This document shows positions 1 to 6,546 of a DNA stretch of 12,998 nucleotides, piece by piece (position 1 is the stretch's first letter; every line of letters starts with the position of its first letter). This DNA comes from an uncultured Propionibacteriaceae bacterium (lineage in GTDB: Bacteria; Actinomycetota; Actinomycetes; Propionibacteriales; Propionibacteriaceae). The stretch spans positions 1-12,998 of the forward strand of contig CALLVV010000004.1 in NCBI GenBank assembly GCA_938012815.1, read 5' to 3'. The notes under the pieces were generated by a model. It was not told the DNA's origin, searched no databases, and saw only the letters and a list, made by a program, of their open reading frames with translations. Both the position numbers and the translations under genes were made by a program.

Positions 1-30
1 GACTCCGGTGGCTGTAGCACCCCGCCTGCC

Positions 31-36
31 ATCCTA
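31..36 (-). promoter_or_regulatory. Candidate -10 box for the gene left of the window (probably secA)
   Basis: On the minus strand this reads TAGGAT, a TANNNT-type -10 hexamer, just past the hairpin that follows hpf. Transcription would start near position 24 and run leftward out of the window. The best -35-like sequence, TTGTAC, sits only 15 bp upstream, so support is weak. In the conserved actinobacterial order the next gene is secA, which would need its own promoter if the hairpin terminates hpf transcripts. Confidence 0.25.
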
Positions 37-63
37 GCCAGCCCCGGGGCCGTACAAAACTGT

Positions 64-92
64 GGCTGGCCGGGGCTTCGCCCCGGCCAGCC
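64..92 (-). terminator. Strong hairpin downstream of hpf, probable terminator
   Basis: A perfect 12-bp stem (GGCTGGCCGGGG at 64-75 with CCCCGGCCAGCC at 81-92) closes a CTTCG loop. Read on the minus strand it is followed within about 8 nt by TTTT (56-59), which fits an intrinsic terminator for the hpf transcript ending about 180 bp after the hpf stop codon. The plus-strand side has no T-run directly after the stem, so I assign it to the minus strand. Confidence 0.65.
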
Positions 93-270
93 GTGATCAG
101 CGACCATGTTTTTCAGGAGTTCCGCGGACAGGGGATGCCGAAGGCCGGCGTGATGGCGAGAAATCCTGGTGGCCGCCGAGGATCGCACCGGATCGTCTGC
201 GTCCGGAAGGGCAGTGCGGTCCGGACCACCACGGGAGGGAGACCTCGATCCCAGCCGCGGGGTCTCGGGT

Positions 271-882
271 TCAGACGTTCACGTTCAGGTGGATGACACC
301 GTAGTTGTATGCCTTGCGGCGATAGACAACAGAGGGCTTGCCCGTGACGGAATCCTGGTAGAGGAAGAAGTCGTGTCCCACCAGTTCCATTTCGTCCAAC
401 GCCTGGGCCAGGCTGAGCGGAACGGTCTCGAACTCCTTCTCACGAACCACGAGTGGGCCATCGCCGTTGACCACCAGGCCCGCGACCTCATAGGTGGACT
501 CCTCCGACTCAGACTCGGTCTCCTCCAGCACCGGTACGGTTGCGGTCTCTTCGGTGAAGATGGCCGTGCGCAATCCCCGGTGGGTCTTGCGCCGGTCCGC
601 AGCCTTCCGGAGCTGCACTTTCAAACGATCGAAGGCCTGTTCGAACGCGATCGTCTTGTCATTGGCCTTCGCCTCGGCGCGCACGACGGGTCCCCGGCTG
701 CGAAGCGTGATCTGGACCTCAACGGCATCAGAGGGGTTCTTGGTGCCATCCGTGGCGGAAAACTCCACTTCCACACGGATCACCCGGTCCCGCAGCCGCT
801 CTACGGTCACGATCCTGTCGTGGACCAATTCCTTGAGCTCGGGGCTGATGGTGCAGTGCCGACCGGTGACGACGACGTCCAT
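271..882 (-). CDS. hpf: Long-form ribosome hibernation promoting factor (HPF/RaiA family)
   Basis: The 203-residue protein has the two-part structure of long HPF. An N-terminal S30AE domain (about 1-100, basic helix end QLRKAADRRKTHRG) binds the 30S decoding region. An acidic linker (about 110-130, ETESESEES) joins it to a C-terminal dimerisation domain (about 140-203, with GHDFFLYQD and VVYRRKAYNYGVIHLNV). Family knowledge: long HPF silences ribosomes in stationary phase and pairs 70S particles into 100S dimers. The ATG is preceded by AGGAGG at 887-892, four nucleotides away, so the start is well supported. It follows the comF-like gene after 116 bp; no convincing separate promoter was found there. 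A strong hairpin lies about 180 bp downstream. Confidence 0.95.
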   Translation of the reverse strand: MDVVVTGRHCTISPELKELVHDRIVTVERLRDRVIRVEVEFSATDGTKNPSDAVEVQITLRSRGPVVRAEAKANDKTIAFEQAFDRLKVQLRKAADRRKTHRGLRTAIFTEETATVPVLEETESESEESTYEVAGLVVNGDGPLVVREKEFETVPLSLAQALDEMELVGHDFFLYQDSVTGKPSVVYRRKAYNYGVIHLNVNV

Positions 883-998
883 GTCTCCTCCTGGCTAGAA
901 AGCTACGACGCCGGCAGTTCCCTGCTTTTCAGCCCGGACCCTACTGGCGTCTTCCATTCCTCCACGTTACTCCCATCAAGCAGCTGGCAAGGGAATTT

Positions 999-1643
999 TC
1001 ACCATTCCCCGACCAGATTTGCATCGCCGATGACAGCAGCGGAGATGACCGTTGTCCCATTGCGAGCCAGCGTCTCGCAGGAGACCGCCAACGATGTTCC
1101 GGTCGTCACGACGTCGTCTACCAGGATCACGGGTGATCGGCATGGGTGGGCCAGGAACCGCACCCCCGAGAGCTGTTCCCTTCCAGCACGTCCCTGGGCA
1201 CGCTGGGCCTTGCCACCGTCTCTTCTCCCCAACAATCTGGCTGCCCCGATCCCCAGTTCCCCGGCCGCCCGGCGAGCCAGCACCCAGGTGTGGTCGATGC
1301 CTCTGCGGCGTACGGCAGCCGGCCGGGAGGGCACCGGGACCAGGATCGTTCCCTTCGGGGGGTGGCAGGCTGCGACGGCCACGGCCAGTCGACGAGAAAG
1401 CAATCGAGACAGAACCCAGGCGCCGTCATCCTTGAAGGCCGGGATGAGCCGCACCAGTTCGGGGCGGTATGGGTTGGCGGCCCAAGCCGGTAACCGGACC
1501 CCGGGACGTCGCACCCGGTGTGGTCGTTCGCCGGCAATCCTCTCCCGGCAGGCCGTGCAGCAGGCAACGGCGGGGAAACCACAGATCAGGCATCGGGAAC
1601 CGAGCAGCAAGGATGCGAAATCGCAGAGAGGGAAGGCACACAC
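999..1643 (-). CDS. ComF-family phosphoribosyltransferase-like protein
   Basis: This 214-residue protein has the ComF layout. An N-terminal cysteine cluster (C18-x2-C21 and C29-x2-C32) probably binds zinc. Then come the family's FKDDG segment (70-74), VPVPSRPAAVRRRGID (102-117) and the PRPP-binding loop VILVDDVVTTGTS (172-184), the hallmark of type I phosphoribosyltransferases. ComF is known as a DNA-uptake accessory protein in competent bacteria; in actinobacteria the homologue usually stands alone with no assigned substrate, so competence is not implied here. The start is GTG, the first possible start after an in-frame TGA at 1647-1649; the ribosome-binding site is weak. It lies 47 bp after lpqB, matching the conserved lpqB-comF-hpf order. 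Confidence 0.88.
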   Translation of the reverse strand: MCAFPLCDFASLLLGSRCLICGFPAVACCTACRERIAGERPHRVRRPGVRLPAWAANPYRPELVRLIPAFKDDGAWVLSRLLSRRLAVAVAACHPPKGTILVPVPSRPAAVRRRGIDHTWVLARRAAGELGIGAARLLGRRDGGKAQRAQGRAGREQLSGVRFLAHPCRSPVILVDDVVTTGTSLAVSCETLARNGTTVISAAVIGDANLVGEW

Positions 1644-1690
1644 CCATCACTGTGAAACCTACCGTAACTCCAGAAGTCCTTTTCCACAGA

Positions 1691-3391
1691 TCAACCCGGA
1701 TAACTGATCCAGGTCATCACCGTCTTGGCCTGTTGCCATGTGCCGTGTTGCTCGTACAACAGCACGGTCCCGTCGGCCGCGCGCAGGGCGACCGCGTCCC
1801 CACCCGGCCTGGGAAGCGCGGTCACCTGGACGGGGGACACGCTAACCGGCCCGAGATCGGTGACCTCCGAGCCGTCAACCGCGACCACGAACACGGACCT
1901 GCCGGAACCCGCGCTCCCGACCACTGCGACGTTCACCTCCCCGGTCCAGTCGAGCGCAACCGCGTCGGAGAGTTCCTTCTCCTGGGATGCGGTCAGAGGA
2001 ACCTCCTGCCAGCCCACCATCCGGTTTCCCTCGATCAGCGACGCGGCCCCGAAACGGGTGGCCTCCCCGATCCCGAGCAGAACGGCCGCCCGCGTCCCGG
2101 AGGCGTCGAGGGAGAAGTCCACCACCTCACCGGGCAGCGCCGAAAGGTCGATGGTGGCGACCTCCCCCTGCGGGGACACGCTCAGCAGCTGCTGTTCCCC
2201 GGAGGAACCGCGCCCTAGCAGCCACAGCCTCCCCTGCGCAAAATGCACCGATCCGGCCCGGGTCAGCCCCGTGTCCACCTGGACGGGGACACCGCCACTG
2301 GGACTGATCCGGACCGTCGCCGGGGATCCGGCCACGGTCGCGGTGAAGGCCCCGTCCAAGGAAATGGCGGTCATTTCAGCCGACGCCCCGTCGCTGCTGA
2401 GGGGGATGAAACTGGTGTCGGCGCTCAGCTTCCCTGCCCGGCCCTCGTACACGCCGTACAGATCGGCCGATCCTGCCTTTGAGAGTGGCTGGTAGTCCTG
2501 CTGAGAGGATAGTTCCAGGACCTGTTTGTCGTTCTGCCCGGGCAACGGGTAGGGCGTGCCGTCAACGACCAGGTGCAGTCCCGAGACCTTGGGGATCGAT
2601 GAGAGCGACCACAGAAGCTGCGCGCCGAGTTCCCGTCGCTCCACGTCACCGAGGCCCTGGGGTACCCCTTCGAGCGCAACCGTCACGACACCCGATGAGT
2701 CCACGACCGCACCCGCTGCGCCGAGCCTGGTTCCCGCCGGGATCGCATTGCGCACACCGGATGAGAGGAAGGTACCCGGTCCGGCCAGTTGCGCCTCCAC
2801 GATGCGGCCCGGGGTGATCTCGGAGGTTGGCAGGTGCAGTGGCTCGGGAACCACGGCCTGACCGGAGTGGGCGATGTAATACGATCGCGCCGAGTTGTAG
2901 GACTGGGCAAAGATGTAGCTGGAGAGCAGCACCCCCTCGGGCGGGGCGGAAACCCTCCATTCCCCCGCTTCCTGAACCAAGCCAAAGTCATGGGTGAGCG
3001 ACTCCCTGGAAACGGTGAAACGCCCGACCGCGTCCACGGTTCCCCGAGTGGTTCCGCGCAGTTCCAGGCCCTCCCCGACGGCTTCCACCCAGCCGTCGTA
3101 GACAACCGTTGCCCGTCTCGGGGCCCACTGCCCGCGCACGGACGACGACAGGTACTGGCGCGCCACCTCGTAATCACCGGTGGGATCCGCCATGGCCTGG
3201 AGAAAACCCTCGACGATCCTGGATGCGCTCATGCCCTTCTGGGGAGGTTCCGGGGCGATCTGCACGCCCCGTCCCTCCGCGGAAACCGTCACCTCGGTCA
3301 CCGGACCAGAGGTCGGGATTTCGGTGCAGGCCCCGAGCAGCAGCGTCAAGGTCGCGGCGACCAGCCTGGTCAAGGCGTTTCGGGGGCTCAT
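1691..3391 (-). CDS. lpqB: Lipoprotein LpqB, accessory to the MtrAB two-component system
   Basis: The 566-residue precursor starts with a lipoprotein signal peptide: basic MSPRNALTR, a hydrophobic stretch and lipobox LLGAC with Cys22 as the lipidated residue. A GerMN domain follows (about 195-285, including VTVALEGVPQGL and GLHLVVDGTPYPLPG). The C-terminal half (about 300-566) has repeated short beta-strand segments consistent with the LpqB beta-propeller domain. In mycobacteria LpqB acts outside the membrane with the sensor MtrB and affects MtrA phosphorylation and cell-wall behaviour. Its ATG overlaps the mtrB stop codon by 4 bp (ATGA, 3388-3391), implying translational coupling and matched expression with the kinase. 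Length and position are typical of the family. Confidence 0.95.
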   Translation of the reverse strand: MSPRNALTRLVAATLTLLLGACTEIPTSGPVTEVTVSAEGRGVQIAPEPPQKGMSASRIVEGFLQAMADPTGDYEVARQYLSSSVRGQWAPRRATVVYDGWVEAVGEGLELRGTTRGTVDAVGRFTVSRESLTHDFGLVQEAGEWRVSAPPEGVLLSSYIFAQSYNSARSYYIAHSGQAVVPEPLHLPTSEITPGRIVEAQLAGPGTFLSSGVRNAIPAGTRLGAAGAVVDSSGVVTVALEGVPQGLGDVERRELGAQLLWSLSSIPKVSGLHLVVDGTPYPLPGQNDKQVLELSSQQDYQPLSKAGSADLYGVYEGRAGKLSADTSFIPLSSDGASAEMTAISLDGAFTATVAGSPATVRISPSGGVPVQVDTGLTRAGSVHFAQGRLWLLGRGSSGEQQLLSVSPQGEVATIDLSALPGEVVDFSLDASGTRAAVLLGIGEATRFGAASLIEGNRMVGWQEVPLTASQEKELSDAVALDWTGEVNVAVVGSAGSGRSVFVVAVDGSEVTDLGPVSVSPVQVTALPRPGGDAVALRAADGTVLLYEQHGTWQQAKTVMTWISYPG

Positions 3392-4950
3392 CGCAGGTCC
3401 TTCCGGGAATCCAGGTCCACCGGGATGATGGGCAGCGGCGAACTGCTGAGGGTCACTTCAGGGCCGCGGGGCAGGGTGAGCCGGAACTGGGCCCCCTTGC
3501 CGGGCCGCCCCCAGGCGGAGAGCCAGCCCCGATGCAGCCTGGCGTCCTCCAAGGAGATCGCGAGCCCCAGCCCGGTCCCGCCAGCCGCACGTGCCCGGGA
3601 CGGGTCCGCGCGCCAGAACCGATCGAACACACGACCGGACAGTTCGGCCTCGAACCCGATCCCGTGATCCCGAACCGTGACGGCCACGGCCTCCTCATCG
3701 GATGCGACCGTGACATCGATGGGTCGTCCCTCCCCGTGGTCGATGGCGTTGGTCAACAGGTTGCGGACGATGCGGCGGATGCGGCGGGCGTCCAGTTGTG
3801 CGGAGGCCGTACCGTCCAAGTGCAGCCGCAGTTCGCTCCCCTGGGAGCGGGCGAAGGTCTCCTGGGCCTGCGCCTCGGATGCGACCAGCACGTCCATGTC
3901 CACCTCGTCCAATTCCAAGATCGCCGCCCCGGCGTCGAACCGCGAGATTTCCAGCAGGTCCGCGAGCATGCAACTGAACCGGTCGATCTCCGCGTTCATC
4001 AGCTCCACGGTCCTGCCCACCTCCGGGGAAAGCTCGTCACGTTCCTCGTAGAGCAGGTCGGAGGCCATCTTGATGGTGGTCATGGGGGTTCGCAGCTCGT
4101 GGCTGACGTCGCTGACGAACCGCCGCTGCACGGCGGACAGCGTTTCCAGTTCCCGAATTCGCTGCTGCAGATCCGAGGCCATCTCGTTCATCGAGACCGC
4201 CAGCGAGGCGAGATCGTCGGTTCCCCTGACGGGCATGCGTTCGTCCAGCTGGCCGGAGGCCAGGCGCAACGCCGTCTGCCCGGCCTTGCGGACGGGCCTG
4301 ACCACCTGCAGGGTCACGAGATAGGTGATTGCCATCAACCCGAGCAGGAGCGCTGCCCCGGTGGTGTAGACCGCGCGTTGGATGTCTCCAAGCGTGGCGA
4401 CCTCGCTCGTCATGGGGAAAACATAGTAGACGGGGAATCGTTCACCTGCAGCCGTTACCAGGGTGGTGCCCACGACGAGCCCGGGTTTGCCCTCCCCTTC
4501 GCCCGCTATGGTCACGCCAGCTGCCGCAATGTACATTCCCTCCCCCGCCGTTACCCGTTGACGCAACTCGACGGGCACGGAATCCAGTCCGATGCCCGAC
4601 GAGGACGACAGCACGGATGCCGGTCCCTCAATGATCACCATGTATTGGGCGGCCTGTGCCCCGGCCAGCTCCACCAGGCGGCTGAGCTGCTCGTAGGTTG
4701 CCGTTCCCAGCTTTTCGGGAGACTGCAACTGCCCCTGCATGAAACGATGCATACCAACCGCCTCCCGGATGGAAGCCGTTCGTTTCGTCGCTACGATTCC
4801 CGCACTAGCCTGCTGCACCAGAAGCATCCCGGCCAAGACCAGCACCACGCAGGATGCCACGAAGGTGGTCAGCAGCATCCGCAGGGGCAGAGAACTCCAC
4901 CAGATCCTCGCCAGCTTTCGACGGCCTCGCTCACCAGGGCTGCGGCTCAC
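3388..4950 (-). CDS. mtrB: MtrB sensor histidine kinase
   Basis: The 520-residue membrane kinase has a basic N-terminus, a first membrane helix (about 24-46), an extracytoplasmic sensor region (47-192), a second helix (about 193-214), a HAMP linker (about 215-267), a HisKA domain with SHELRTP and phospho-acceptor His284, and a HATPase domain. The last shows the N box (NLLTNAIDH, 398-406), G1 box (DHGIGF, 428-433) and G2 box (GGTGLGLA, 457-464), so all catalytic motifs are present. MtrB phosphorylates MtrA and links septal or cell-wall state to expression of peptidoglycan hydrolases and other envelope genes (known from mycobacteria and Streptomyces). GTG is the start; the gene overlaps the end of mtrA by 20 bp and the start of lpqB by 4 bp. 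Confidence 0.96.
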   Translation of the reverse strand: MSRSPGERGRRKLARIWWSSLPLRMLLTTFVASCVVLVLAGMLLVQQASAGIVATKRTASIREAVGMHRFMQGQLQSPEKLGTATYEQLSRLVELAGAQAAQYMVIIEGPASVLSSSSGIGLDSVPVELRQRVTAGEGMYIAAAGVTIAGEGEGKPGLVVGTTLVTAAGERFPVYYVFPMTSEVATLGDIQRAVYTTGAALLLGLMAITYLVTLQVVRPVRKAGQTALRLASGQLDERMPVRGTDDLASLAVSMNEMASDLQQRIRELETLSAVQRRFVSDVSHELRTPMTTIKMASDLLYEERDELSPEVGRTVELMNAEIDRFSCMLADLLEISRFDAGAAILELDEVDMDVLVASEAQAQETFARSQGSELRLHLDGTASAQLDARRIRRIVRNLLTNAIDHGEGRPIDVTVASDEEAVAVTVRDHGIGFEAELSGRVFDRFWRADPSRARAAGGTGLGLAISLEDARLHRGWLSAWGRPGKGAQFRLTLPRGPEVTLSSSPLPIIPVDLDSRKDLR

Positions 4951-5635
4951 CGGCCCGGTACCCGATTCCCCGAACGGTCACGACGATCTCCGGATGCTCG
5001 GGATCCTTCTCCACCTTGGAGCGCAACCGTTGCACGTGCACGTTCACCAGTCGCGTATCCGCGGCGTTGCGATACCCCCACACCTCGTCAAGTAGCGCCT
5101 CCCGAGTGAACACTTGGGAGGGACGTTTCGCAAGGGCGAGCAGCAGGTCGAACTCGAGCGGCGTCAACGAAAGTGTCACAGGACCACGCTTGACGGTGTG
5201 TGCGGTGGTGGAAATCACGAGATCACCGATGGTCAGTTGGTCGGCTCCCGGATCCGCGCTGACGCGGCGCAGCCGGGTGCGGATCCGCGCCAGGAGTTCC
5301 TTTGCCTTGAAGGGTTTGGCCACGTAGTCATCCGCCCCTGCCTGCAGTCCCGCCACCACGTCGTCGGTCTCTGACTTGGCCGTGAGCATCACTATGGGTA
5401 CCCCCGATTCGGCCCGCATGTCCCTGCATACGCTGACTCCGTCACGCCCCGGCAGCATCAGGTCGAGCAACACCAGATCCGGTCGGCATTCGCGCATCGC
5501 AGCCAATGCCCCGGTTCCCGTGAAGCAGTGGGTAGTGTCGAATCCTTCCTGTCGCAGCACGATCTGAAGCATCTCGGACAGGGCTGGATCATCGTCCACG
5601 ATCAGGATCAGGGCACGATTCCGGTTCTCGGCCAA
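4931..5635 (-). CDS. mtrA: MtrA response regulator (OmpR/PhoB family)
   Basis: The protein has a receiver domain (LIVDDDPALSEML; phospho-acceptor Asp in LVLLDLMLPG, residue 58 from the chosen start; switch Lys in DDYVAKPFK) and a winged-helix DNA-binding domain with LTPLEFDLL, VWGYRNAADTRLVNVHVQRLR and VRGIGYRAGEP. MtrA controls cell division and cell-wall hydrolase genes in actinobacteria. The frame stays open upstream to 5767, but a full AAGGAGGT ribosome-binding site (5641-5648) sits 5 nt before TTG at 5633-5635. That start gives 234 residues, close to the usual 225-230. GTG at 5636-5638 is an alternative, only 2 nt from that site. The mtrB start lies inside the last 20 bp of this gene. 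Confidence 0.95.
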   Translation of the reverse strand: MAENRNRALILIVDDDPALSEMLQIVLRQEGFDTTHCFTGTGALAAMRECRPDLVLLDLMLPGRDGVSVCRDMRAESGVPIVMLTAKSETDDVVAGLQAGADDYVAKPFKAKELLARIRTRLRRVSADPGADQLTIGDLVISTTAHTVKRGPVTLSLTPLEFDLLLALAKRPSQVFTREALLDEVWGYRNAADTRLVNVHVQRLRSKVEKDPEHPEIVVTVRGIGYRAGEPQPW

Positions 5636-5640
5636 CACCG

Positions 5641-5648
5641 ACCTCCTT
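5641..5648 (-). promoter_or_regulatory. Ribosome-binding site that sets the mtrA start
   Basis: The minus strand reads AAGGAGGT, fully complementary to the 16S anti-Shine-Dalgarno sequence. Spacing is 5 nt to the TTG at 5633-5635 and 2 nt to the GTG at 5636-5638. The upstream in-frame ATG at 5663-5665 would place this site inside the gene and has no comparable site of its own. Confidence 0.7.
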
Positions 5649-5670
5649 CCCGAACTGACCTCCATGTTAG

Positions 5671-5690
5671 TGGAGTGGGCAACCACTCCA
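5671..5690. repeat. Perfect 8-bp inverted repeat in the mtrA leader
   Basis: TGGAGTGG (5671-5678) and CCACTCCA (5683-5690) are exact inverted copies around a 4-nt centre. The element sits 22 bp upstream of the mtrA ribosome-binding site and directly upstream of a -10-like TAACAT (minus strand, 5664-5669). It could be an operator overlapping the promoter or a leader hairpin. No T-run follows on the mtrA strand, so it is not an obvious attenuator. Confidence 0.5.
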
Positions 5691-5873
5691 GAACCCCTTT
5701 GGAATCGCGTCAGCGGGCCCCGAAGCCATGAGCCTTCTCGGGAGAGAACACCGGGCGGAAGTCGCACCTTCCCCCCTGATCGTGAAAAAGAAAGACGCCG
5801 GTACGGAAATCACGGGCCCATATCGTTGGTCGCCCTAATCCGTATTGCGGCGGGATGGCGTCACGAAGGTTGC

Positions 5874-5894
5874 ACCGGATCGTGCATATCCGGT
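5874..5894. repeat. 7-bp inverted repeat upstream of mtrA, operator-like
   Basis: ACCGGAT (5874-5880) and ATCCGGT (5888-5894) are exact inverted copies separated by 7 bp, the geometry of a binding site for a dimeric regulator. A closely similar element with the same spacing lies at 186-206 downstream of hpf. No U-run follows on either strand, arguing against a terminator. Confidence 0.4.
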
Positions 5895-5951
5895 CCGGCG
5901 CGATCTGACGCCGTCGGGACACGAAACCGTCAGCGCCCGTTAGCGGGGAAT

Positions 5952-6512
5952 TCAGTTCCTCTCGGGATGCCCGGTCCAGGTCGACCAGGTTCCCGGCCCT
6001 CCACCGATTCGGCGCAGCACCCGGCGCCACAGATCCTTCGGTGTTCCGAAAATCTCCTCCGCCTGGGCGTGGCTCCTAAACCAGGATCCCCGCAGAAGTT
6101 CACCCACCAGCTGCCCGGCACTCCAGCCAGCCAGCCCGACGTAGATGCGCATGTGCAGATAGGTTCCGCGCACCAGCTCCACCGGGGTTTCCAGGTCCAG
6201 CACCCCAACGTCCCCGAACAGACGTCGCCATCCCGGGGGTTCCTCCCACGGGCTGCGGACCTGAGCCAGGCCAAGCGCCGTCTGCCGGGATACGGGCCCG
6301 CCCTCGAACAGTTTCGCGGGTGGGATCAGCAGATCACTGAAATGCTCCAGGGAATCAACCATGGCAACCTCGCCGATCTTGTGCAGACAGACCCCGAGGC
6401 TGCCCTCCTCGTTGTGCTCCAACAGCAGCACGACGCTGCGATCGAAGTAGCCTCCCCGACCCGGTTCGGTTGCGATCAGGAGCTGTCCCGCCGCCGGTTC
6501 TCCCAGTTCCAT
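5952..6512 (-). CDS. YqgE/AlgH family protein (DUF179)
   Basis: The 186-residue soluble protein matches the YqgE/AlgH family. It opens with GQLLIATEP and FDRSVVLLLEHNEEGSLGVCLHK, has the characteristic FEGGPV (69-74), and carries IYVGLAGWSAGQLVGEL (123-139) followed by GSWF (142-145). Structures exist for this family but the biochemical role is not established; the name AlgH reflects a Pseudomonas alginate-regulation phenotype that should not be transferred here. ATG at 6510-6512 is adopted. A short purine-rich GAGGGT directly precedes it, which could be a poor ribosome-binding site or simply the start of a near-leaderless message. It is divergent from the GH13 gene with 34 bp between the two start codons. 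Confidence 0.9.
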   Translation of the reverse strand: MELGEPAAGQLLIATEPGRGGYFDRSVVLLLEHNEEGSLGVCLHKIGEVAMVDSLEHFSDLLIPPAKLFEGGPVSRQTALGLAQVRSPWEEPPGWRRLFGDVGVLDLETPVELVRGTYLHMRIYVGLAGWSAGQLVGELLRGSWFRSHAQAEEIFGTPKDLWRRVLRRIGGGPGTWSTWTGHPERN

Positions 6513-6518
6513 ACCCTC

Positions 6519-6524
6519 ATTCTC
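6519..6524 (-). promoter_or_regulatory. Candidate -10 box for yqgE
   Basis: The minus strand reads GAGAAT, four of six matches to TATAAT, ending 6 nt before the yqgE ATG. A transcript from it would begin at or next to the start codon. The first base is not the preferred T and no -35 is clear, so this is tentative. Confidence 0.3.
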
Positions 6525-6534
6525 GCAGGGTCGT

Positions 6535-6540
6535 TACGAT
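6535..6540 (+). promoter_or_regulatory. -10 box giving a leaderless GH13 transcript
   Basis: TACGAT, a TANNNT-type -10 hexamer, ends 6 nt before the ATG at 6547. A typical 6-7 nt distance from the -10 box to the transcription start would put +1 on the A of the ATG. No Shine-Dalgarno sequence precedes the ATG, consistent with the leaderless mRNAs common in actinobacteria. No convincing -35 is visible. Confidence 0.5.
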
Positions 6541-6546
6541 CTTCAC

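Larger units (their letters stand above)
1..270. other. Non-coding region between hpf and the next gene on the left
   Basis: No convincing gene is present. The stretch holds the hairpin at 64-92, a TAGGAT -10-like box at 31-36, an imperfect inverted repeat at 186-206 that matches one upstream of mtrA, and a 10-bp palindrome GGTCCGGACC at 218-227. Small open frames here lack ribosome-binding sites and recognisable protein content. Confidence 0.6.
5636..5951. other. Non-coding region upstream of mtrA
   Basis: About 315 bp lie between the yqgE stop and the mtrA start, and no open frame here shows a ribosome-binding site or family similarity. The region should hold the mtrA promoter. Visible elements are the 8-bp inverted repeat at 5671-5690, a TAACAT -10-like box at 5664-5669 (minus) without a good -35, a 7-bp inverted repeat at 5874-5894, and weak CTGACG/CGTCAG arms at 5905-5910 and 5928-5933. 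Confidence 0.6.

Noticed and set aside
883..998. A separate hpf promoter in the gap after the comF-like gene
   Set aside because: Candidates such as TAGGGT and TAGCTT have no matching -35 at a workable distance, so none could be supported.
169..1707. A 512-codon plus-strand frame across hpf and the comF-like gene
   Set aside because: It spans two recognised minus-strand genes and their intergenic gap and resembles no protein family.
3109..5109. A 666-codon open frame on the plus strand, antisense to mtrA, mtrB and lpqB
   Set aside because: Its product shows no family signature and the opposite strand encodes three textbook proteins with overlapping, coupled starts. Long antisense frames are expected in high-GC DNA.
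5710..6030. A 106-codon minus-strand frame in the gap upstream of mtrA
   Set aside because: It overlaps the end of yqgE, has no ribosome-binding site, and its sequence has no domain features.
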